Source of the DNA: Candidatus Pelagibacterales bacterium
Lineage (GTDB): Bacteria > Pseudomonadota > Alphaproteobacteria > Rickettsiales > UBA1997
NCBI GenBank assembly: GCA_016882165.1
Contig: VHBV01000043.1
Coordinates: forward strand, 1-9,632
Reading direction: 5' to 3'
Length of the DNA: 9,632 nucleotides
The position numbers and the translations under genes are program-made. Shown here in pieces: positions 5,187 to 9,632 of the stretch (within the stretch, counting starts at the first letter, position 1; every line of letters starts with the position of its first letter). The notes beneath the pieces were generated by a model that worked only from the letters and a program-made list of their open reading frames with translations, was not told where the DNA came from and did no database searches.

Positions 5187-7289
5187 CTAGAAATCCATCA
5201 CTATAGAAGCTTTGAAAGCTCTAGTTGAACCTGGTTGTAGGTTATTGTTATTATGAGCAGTTAAAATATATTCGCGATTAAATATATTCTCAGCATTAAT
5301 TTGCAAACGATAAGAACTATTTATTTTGTAGTAAGCAGCAGCATCAAAACGGTTAAATCCTTTTAATTTAACAGTATTGTCAGCAGCAGCAAATTGACTT
5401 GACTGACTGATAAATCCAATTCCAGCAGCAAATTTTGAAGTGAAATCATATTTATTCCACAAACTAAATTTATTACGAGGAGTTAGTTGTAAAGCATTAC
5501 CAGCTTTAATGATAGCAGTTGTGCTTGTTCTATAAGAAGTTGTTACTTCTGCATCTTGAAGTGTATATCCTCCGATAATTTGCCAATTATCAGTAACTTT
5601 TCCTCTTCCTTCTAACTCAATACCACGAGTTTGAGAAGCTCCAGAAGCGATTCTGCGGCTAGCGTCATTTGGATCAACTGAGCTTGTATTATTACGATTT
5701 AATTCAAAAAATGCTAAGCTTAAGTTAAGTTTAGGATTTACATCCCATTTAACTCCAACCTCGTAGTTTTGTAATTCTTCAGGCTTTAAAGATTGAGTTG
5801 AAGCACTCAAGCTGTTAAATTGATCTCCTGCACTTGGTAAGTAGCTTACGCTATAGCTTGAGTAAAGTGAGATATTTTCTAAAGGTTTTACAACAACTCC
5901 AAATTTTGGTGATAATAGATTGTCGGTACGACCATATTTTTTGCTACTTAGTTTATCGTTAAGATCGATATCAAATCTTTCATAACGAACACCAAGATTT
6001 AACTGTAAATATTTATTAATTTCGATTTGATCTTGTACATAACCAGCAGCGATATTTACCTCTGAGCTATTGTTAACAGTTTGATTTGTATAAGTTACAG
6101 TTGAGAAATCTAGAGGATCATTAACATTTACAGACATATTATCAGTACTTGTGTTGCGAATGTTTATGGAGTCTTGTTTTGCAAATTCAGTTCCAAATAA
6201 AGCCGTATGTTTAATTTTACCTGTTGAAAACTTGTAGGTCAAATCAGTTTGGTTGGTGTAGTTGTTACGATCTGTTTCATTGTTATATGCCGCAAGATTA
6301 ATATCACCATTCGTTTTAACCGATCCACTAGCGTAAACGTTTTGATAAAACTTATTATAGTTTGCAATTCTAGTAAAGTTTTTGATTTGTAAATTTTTTG
6401 AGAAATCGTGAATTAAAGTTGTATAGGCAGCGTTTACTTCTGCATCTGAAAAGTTTTCATTTGGATTTCCAAAGAATGTTTTTGGATCAACTTTATAAGC
6501 GCCACCATTAGATGAAGGTATACCGCGGTCATTGAACCTTTTATCGCGGAAATGTTCATAACCAAATTTGATTTCGGTATTTTTTGAAAGAGAAAGTGTT
6601 GCGGTTGGGTTAAAACCATATCTTTCTAAATCGCCATATTGACGGAAAGTACCAGATTTTTCATACATTGTATTAAATCTGATTGATAGGTTATCATTGA
6701 TTTTATCTCCTACATCAGCTTCTGCTCTTCTGTTATCAAAAGATCCACCATTTAGAATAACGCGTCTTTTCTGTTTACCATCTGCATATTTTGAAACTCT
6801 GTTAACCAGACCACCGCTTCCACCGCGTCCAAAAGCCATTGCGTTTGGACCTTTTAAGAACTCTACGCTTTCTGTGTTATAAAAATCGCGATAATATTGT
6901 ACGTCATCGCGTGCGCCATCAAGGTAAAAATCTGCCGAAGAGCCGTTTCCTCGAAAAGTTATAGCATCACGGTTGCTTTCACCTTGTTGAATATTAACGC
7001 CAGGAACATATCTTATAGCTTCTTCTATGCTTGTAATATTTTGGTCACGAATCTGTTCTTGGGTTACAACTGAAATAGATTGTGCAGTATCAAGAAGAGG
7101 AGTATTAGTTCTGTTTGAAGAGCTACTTGTTTCAGCTTTATAGCCTTTATTATCAGAGTTTTCGGAAGTTGCTTCAACTATTACATCTGGTAAAGTTGCG
7201 GTTTTGTTTTTTTCTTCTTTTGCTTCTGCTCCTGCCGATAGGATAAGGGAAATTGCGGTTGAAATTAGAAGTTTGCGATTTGAAATCAT
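5187..7289 (-). CDS. TonB-dependent ferric siderophore receptor, catecholate (Fiu-like) type
   Basis: Outer-membrane gated channel that imports an iron-siderophore complex. I prefer ATG at 7287-7289 to an in-frame ATG at 7325: the shorter form (700 residues) begins MISNRKLLISTAISLILSAG, a clear signal peptide probably cut after AEA (residue 23), whereas the longer start lies inside the Fur-like site and adds a non-signal MIIVIKLNDYYY. A TonB-box-like DVIVEA is at about 35-40. The plug (about 55-170) has DTAQSISVVTQEQI, SIEEAIRYVPGVN, FRGNGSSADFYLDGARDD, VEFLKGPNAMAFGRGGSGG and VNRVSK. The rest is the beta-barrel with repeated alternating strands (for example YEVGVKWDVNPKLNLSLAFFE and GGYTL), ending in the C-terminal Phe of outer-membrane barrels (VMDF). 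Plug motifs resemble Fiu and other receptors of the siderophore family, but the ligand cannot be told from sequence alone. Expression should rise under iron limitation through the adjacent Fur-like site. Confidence 0.93.
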   Translation of the reverse strand: MISNRKLLISTAISLILSAGAEAKEEKNKTATLPDVIVEATSENSDNKGYKAETSSSSNRTNTPLLDTAQSISVVTQEQIRDQNITSIEEAIRYVPGVNIQQGESNRDAITFRGNGSSADFYLDGARDDVQYYRDFYNTESVEFLKGPNAMAFGRGGSGGLVNRVSKYADGKQKRRVILNGGSFDNRRAEADVGDKINDNLSIRFNTMYEKSGTFRQYGDLERYGFNPTATLSLSKNTEIKFGYEHFRDKRFNDRGIPSSNGGAYKVDPKTFFGNPNENFSDAEVNAAYTTLIHDFSKNLQIKNFTRIANYNKFYQNVYASGSVKTNGDINLAAYNNETDRNNYTNQTDLTYKFSTGKIKHTALFGTEFAKQDSINIRNTSTDNMSVNVNDPLDFSTVTYTNQTVNNSSEVNIAAGYVQDQIEINKYLQLNLGVRYERFDIDLNDKLSSKKYGRTDNLLSPKFGVVVKPLENISLYSSYSVSYLPSAGDQFNSLSASTQSLKPEELQNYEVGVKWDVNPKLNLSLAFFELNRNNTSSVDPNDASRRIASGASQTRGIELEGRGKVTDNWQIIGGYTLQDAEVTTSYRTSTTAIIKAGNALQLTPRNKFSLWNKYDFTSKFAAGIGFISQSSQFAAADNTVKLKGFNRFDAAAYYKINSSYRLQINAENIFNREYILTAHNNNNLQPGSTRAFKASIVMDF

Positions 7290-7310
7290 ATAATAATAAT
7301 CGTTTAATTT

Positions 7311-7329
7311 AATAACGATTATCATTTTT
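7311..7329 (-). promoter_or_regulatory. Fur-box-like operator of the siderophore receptor
   Basis: On the minus strand the 19 bases AAAAATGATAATCGTTATT match the classical E. coli Fur box at 15 of 19 positions by my count; the core GATAATCGTTAT is close to GATAATCATTAT. It lies 21 bases upstream of the chosen start codon and overlaps the predicted -10 box. Iron-loaded Fur bound here would block transcription of a ferric siderophore receptor, the expected control. Confidence 0.75.
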
Positions 7330-7353
7330 ATATGATTTAATATTAATTATCAA
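7327..7353 (-). promoter_or_regulatory. Predicted promoter of the siderophore receptor
   Basis: On the minus strand, TTGATA (7348-7353; 5 of 6 to TTGACA) and TATAAA (7327-7332; 5 of 6 to TATAAT) are separated by a short 15-base spacer. The transcript would begin near 7320, inside the Fur-like site. The -35 box lies inside the palindrome at 7341-7374. Confidence 0.5.
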
Positions 7354-7374
7354 TATTAATATTGATAATTAATA
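7341..7374. repeat. 34-base perfect palindrome upstream of the receptor promoter
   Basis: Two 17-base arms (TATTAATTATCAATATT and its exact complement) meet with no loop. It is nearly pure A/T and lacks a T-tract, so it is a poor terminator for anmK, which ends 26 bases away. It includes TTATCA and TGATAA half-sites like those of Fur-family operators and covers the -35 box, so it may be a second operator. TGATAAT at 7363-7369 is followed by a partial second half-site (to 7377). Confidence 0.7.
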
Positions 7375-7399
7375 CCATTTTTCTGATAGGTCTTAATTA

Positions 7400-8497
7400 T
7401 TACTTTCTGTAAATTACGCCGCCAAAAGAAGGTAATTTGACTCCGGTGGTTTTATTAAATCCAATTGGCAATTCTAAAATGCTTCTTATTCCTAAGAAAG
7501 CAAAGGCTTCGGCTTCAATTGCATCGCCATTTAAATTAATTTCTTCGATAGTTTTAATTTTAATTCCAGAAAGCCATTTTCTCATTTCGTCCATCAGTGC
7601 TATATTTTTTCTACCTCCACCACAAACAAAAATCTCTTTTGGTTTTTGACTTAGGAAATCGATACTAAACTGAATTGATTTTGCATGCATATAAGCAAAA
7701 GTTGCCAATGTATCTTCGGTGTTTCTTAAACTTTTGATTGGTGCAAGCAATGTTGAAAAATCGTTGCGATCAAAAGATTTTGGTGGTTTTTTATGAAAAA
7801 TGTCATTTTGCAGAATTCTATCTGCTAAAATGAAATCAACTTTTCCTTTGAGACTTAAAGCACCATCATCATCAAACTCTTTATTAAATCTTTCTTTCAT
7901 CAAATCATCAAATGGGGCATTTCCAAAACATATATCAAAGGCTTCAATCTCATTCTCATTTTCAGATCCAAAATAAGTTATATTTGAAATTCCACCAATA
8001 TTTAGAACTGCTGCTGGTTTTTCTTGCTTTGATAAAAGATAAAAGTGGTAAATTGGAACAAGTGGAGCTCCTTGTCCTCCAAGAATTACATCTTTACTTC
8101 TAAAGTCACATACAACGTTAATTTTTGTTTTATTTGCAAGTAAGTGACCATTACCAATTTGCCAGGTTATTTCTTGATGAGGAATGTGAAGAATGGTATG
8201 ACCATGAAAAGCAATTAAGTCTATAGTTGATCGATCAATCTTATTTTCTTCTAGAAATTTATTAACTAATTCTGCATGTAGTAATGTTAGTTCATTTTCA
8301 ACTAGCTTGATTTGTTGAAGATTAGGTGATTTGTATATTATATCGCGTAATTTTTGTTTAAATTCTTCTTTATAAGAACTATAAGCAAAATTCTTTCTAA
8401 TGATTTGATCTTTTCCATTACTCTCAATTAAAGCAAGATCAATTCCATCCATTGAAGTTCCACTCATTAAACCTATTGCACGATATAATTTAGTCAT
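7400..8497 (-). CDS. anmK: Anhydro-N-acetylmuramic acid kinase
   Basis: Cytosolic enzyme that cleaves the anhydro bond of 1,6-anhydro-MurNAc and phosphorylates it to MurNAc-6-phosphate, recycling cell-wall sugar. Length 365 matches the family (about 370). Motifs in order: GLMSGTSMDGID (9-20, nucleotide/phosphate loop), AFHGHT (96-101), CDFRSKDVILGGQGAPLVP (130-148), NIGGISN (166-172), FDICFGN (187-193) with Asp188 as the likely catalytic base, CGGGRKN near residue 291, and an EAFAFLGIRS segment near the end. In E. coli the segment around the catalytic Asp reads DTGPGN; here it is DICFGN, a change near the active site. ATG at 8495-8497 lies inside the 3' end of holB (8-base overlap), so translation is coupled to that gene. 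Presence implies the cell makes and recycles peptidoglycan. Confidence 0.95.
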   Translation of the reverse strand: MTKLYRAIGLMSGTSMDGIDLALIESNGKDQIIRKNFAYSSYKEEFKQKLRDIIYKSPNLQQIKLVENELTLLHAELVNKFLEENKIDRSTIDLIAFHGHTILHIPHQEITWQIGNGHLLANKTKINVVCDFRSKDVILGGQGAPLVPIYHFYLLSKQEKPAAVLNIGGISNITYFGSENENEIEAFDICFGNAPFDDLMKERFNKEFDDDGALSLKGKVDFILADRILQNDIFHKKPPKSFDRNDFSTLLAPIKSLRNTEDTLATFAYMHAKSIQFSIDFLSQKPKEIFVCGGGRKNIALMDEMRKWLSGIKIKTIEEINLNGDAIEAEAFAFLGIRSILELPIGFNKTTGVKLPSFGGVIYRK

Positions 8498-9401
8498 GAG
8501 AGAAAGAAATTAGGTTGAAAACATTGATCAAGGTAAGTTTTTTATCTAAATTTAATGACTTATTCTTTTGTAATAAAATTTTTATTTTTTCTTCTAAATC
8601 TAAAAGATTTGCAAAACTAATGTTATTCTTTAAGTAGAGAAACACTTCTTTTTCATTAAAGTAAAAATCAACTTCAAAACCACTAAAAAATTTTAGTAAA
8701 CGATTTAAGAAGAACAAAATAATTTCTTCTATAACTTCAAAGGAGAAATTTTTGTCAGAGACTTTTTTGTATAGATTGTTGTCAATTTTTTTATTTTCTA
8801 AAGATTCTAGAAAATTTTGATAGATTTCTATCAGTTCCTCTTGGTTTGAAATTGCTTTTGCTGGAGAATTATCGCAAATTTCTGATAAAAATAATAATTC
8901 ATCTTCTGAAATATTAGGATAGTTTTTTTGTAAGATTTTTTTGAATTCTTCAAAGCTTAAATCTGGCACTTTTAGTTCCTGACAACGTGACCTAATTGTT
9001 GCAAGAACTTTATTTGGATTATGAGATATCAGAATTAGAAAGTTGTTGTTGTGTGGTTCTTCAAGAATTTTTAGAAGAGCGTTGGAAGATGATTTATTAA
9101 GCTCGTCTGCAGAATCTATTACGATGAATTTATATCTAGAAATAGCTGATGTTTGATTTGAGAATTCAGCAATTTTTCTTATCTTTTCTACTGAAATTTC
9201 TTTTTTCCCATCATCTTTTTCAATTAAAAGTAAGTCTGGGTGGTTTTGGTTTTTAGTTTCTAGTAAATCTTGAACCAATTCTTTGATAAAAGTTGATTTT
9301 CCAATGCCTTTTTTTCCATGAATTAATATAGCATGGTGCAACTTGTGGTTTTTATGAGAATTAAGAAGATTAATTTTTAAAGAATCAAAACCGATAAGCA
9401 T
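8490..9401 (-). CDS. holB: DNA polymerase III delta' subunit (clamp loader)
   Basis: AAA+ subunit of the clamp loader that opens and loads the beta sliding clamp on DNA. The 303-residue product has Walker A GKKGIGKST (29-37), a Walker-B-like FIVIDSAD (92-99), NALLKILEEP (107-116) and the SRC motif SRC at 138-140 (arginine finger in RSRCQ). The C-terminal half (about 200-303) is Lys/Leu/Phe-rich and poorly conserved, as is usual for the collar domain. The four zinc-binding Cys of E. coli delta' between Walker A and the HPDL motif (54-57) are absent; here the insert is only a short TKNQN. Start ATG at 9399-9401 has an AATT leader and no Shine-Dalgarno sequence. It is transcribed with anmK, overlapping by 8 bases. 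A fragment of DnaX is an alternative, but the short length and single SRC motif favour delta'. Confidence 0.88.
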   Translation of the reverse strand: MLIGFDSLKINLLNSHKNHKLHHAILIHGKKGIGKSTFIKELVQDLLETKNQNHPDLLLIEKDDGKKEISVEKIRKIAEFSNQTSAISRYKFIVIDSADELNKSSSNALLKILEEPHNNNFLILISHNPNKVLATIRSRCQELKVPDLSFEEFKKILQKNYPNISEDELLFLSEICDNSPAKAISNQEELIEIYQNFLESLENKKIDNNLYKKVSDKNFSFEVIEEIILFFLNRLLKFFSGFEVDFYFNEKEVFLYLKNNISFANLLDLEEKIKILLQKNKSLNLDKKLTLINVFNLISFSHD

Positions 9402-9480
9402 AATTTAATTTTTTTAACAAAGTCTTTTTTGTCACGATTTTGAAGCTTTAATAATAAGCTGTTATTACGCTTGATATAAG
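9402..9480 (-). promoter_or_regulatory. Upstream region of holB-anmK
   Basis: This AT-rich stretch between the ccoP terminator and holB must carry the start signals of the holB-anmK pair if the terminator works. I found a TATTAT but no convincing -35 box at the right spacing, so no precise promoter is claimed. A weak inverted repeat (AGCTT and AAGCT around a TAATAAT-like core near 9445-9460) is visible. Confidence 0.25.
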
Positions 9481-9521
9481 AAAAAACTAATTGCAATTAC
9501 TAGGTGATAGTAGTTGCAATT
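9481..9521 (-). terminator. Terminator of the ccoP-containing unit
   Basis: 13-base arms at 9489-9501 and 9509-9521 pair with one internal mismatch and enclose a 7-base loop. On the minus strand the hairpin is followed two bases later by six T (9481-9486). It lies 28 bases after the ccoP stop, as expected of an intrinsic terminator ending that gene's transcript. Confidence 0.8.
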
Positions 9522-9548
9522 ATAAAATTTTAGAAATTTGTTTTTTAT

Positions 9549-9632
9549 TTATTCTCCACCACCAAGTGAGTAAACATATATTGCTAGTTGTTTTATAGTT
9601 TCATCGCTTAAACGATCACTCCAGTAAGGCAT
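9549..9632 (-). CDS. ccoP: cbb3 cytochrome oxidase subunit III (CcoP), C-terminal 27 residues (partial)
   Basis: The last 27 codons of a minus-strand gene that enters from the right edge; the stop is TAA at 9549-9551. The peptide reads MPYWSDRLSDET, then IKQLAIYVYSLGGGE. This matches the characteristic CcoP end (MPAWxxRL, then IKxLAVYVHSLGGG). CcoP is the dihaem c-type cytochrome that delivers electrons to the high-affinity cbb3 oxidase in the inner membrane. The Met at the window edge is probably the axial haem ligand of the second haem domain. Its start, the CxxCH motifs and the likely ccoN/ccoO partners lie outside the window. Confidence 0.85.
   Translation of the reverse strand: MPYWSDRLSDETIKQLAIYVYSLGGGE

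Noticed and set aside
6434..6882. Short open frames overlapping the receptor on both strands
   Set aside because: They are in other frames of a clear TonB-dependent receptor and show no protein-like composition.
7290..7325. Upstream in-frame ATG at 7323-7325 as the receptor start
   Set aside because: It adds MIIVIKLNDYYY before an otherwise normal signal peptide and lies inside the Fur-like site and close to the predicted transcription start.
7341..7374. Palindrome as an intrinsic terminator of anmK
   Set aside because: The stem has only two G-C pairs, there is no loop and no T-tract follows on the minus strand, so an operator is more plausible.
1..9632. CRISPR array, tRNA, rRNA or insertion sequence
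   Set aside because: I saw no regularly spaced repeats, no tRNA cloverleaf, no rRNA-like stretch and no transposase gene in the window.

Overview
This is a low-GC window from a proteobacterium. Protein style (a TonB/ExbB/ExbD set, an alpha/beta hydrolase with a basic tail, AnmK beside the DNA polymerase III delta' gene, a CcoP tail) and the AT-rich, compact layout suggest an alphaproteobacterium, perhaps a Rickettsiales-like or other host-associated lineage. That placement is inference from gene content and composition, not a database match. No gene here has a convincing Shine-Dalgarno sequence; several start right after an AATT-type leader (AATTATG).

Left end (1-822, minus strand): a leucine-rich-repeat-like protein gene split into two overlapping frames at an A-run. 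The break lies exactly on an A AAA AAC heptamer in the phase expected for -1 frameshifting, and the repeat pattern continues in the second frame. It ends near a small, GC-richer palindromic block (about 6-71). Next comes pgk (940-2145, minus), encoding phosphoglycerate kinase, separated by a 233-base divergent intergenic region from a two-gene plus-strand unit (2379-3352): a 65-residue protein of unknown function and an alpha/beta hydrolase. That unit ends at a strong terminator (3377-3418) shared with the convergent exbD side.

Centre (3423-7329, minus strand): a complete TonB-dependent iron/siderophore uptake locus in the order receptor, tonB, exbB, exbD. A Fur-box-like site (7311-7329) overlaps the predicted -10 region of the receptor, and a 34-base perfect palindrome lies just upstream. 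An intrinsic terminator (5145-5178) lies between receptor and tonB, so the receptor is probably made in excess of the energising complex. The receptor would bind a ferric siderophore at the outer membrane. ExbB/ExbD would use the proton motive force and TonB would pass the energy across the periplasm.

Right end (7400-9632, minus strand): holB (DNA polymerase III delta') and anmK (anhydro-MurNAc kinase) overlap by 8 bases. Beyond a terminator lies the last 27 codons of a gene whose product matches the C-terminus of CcoP, the dihaem cytochrome c subunit of cbb3 oxidase. This suggests an organism with microaerobic respiration, murein recycling and active iron scavenging.
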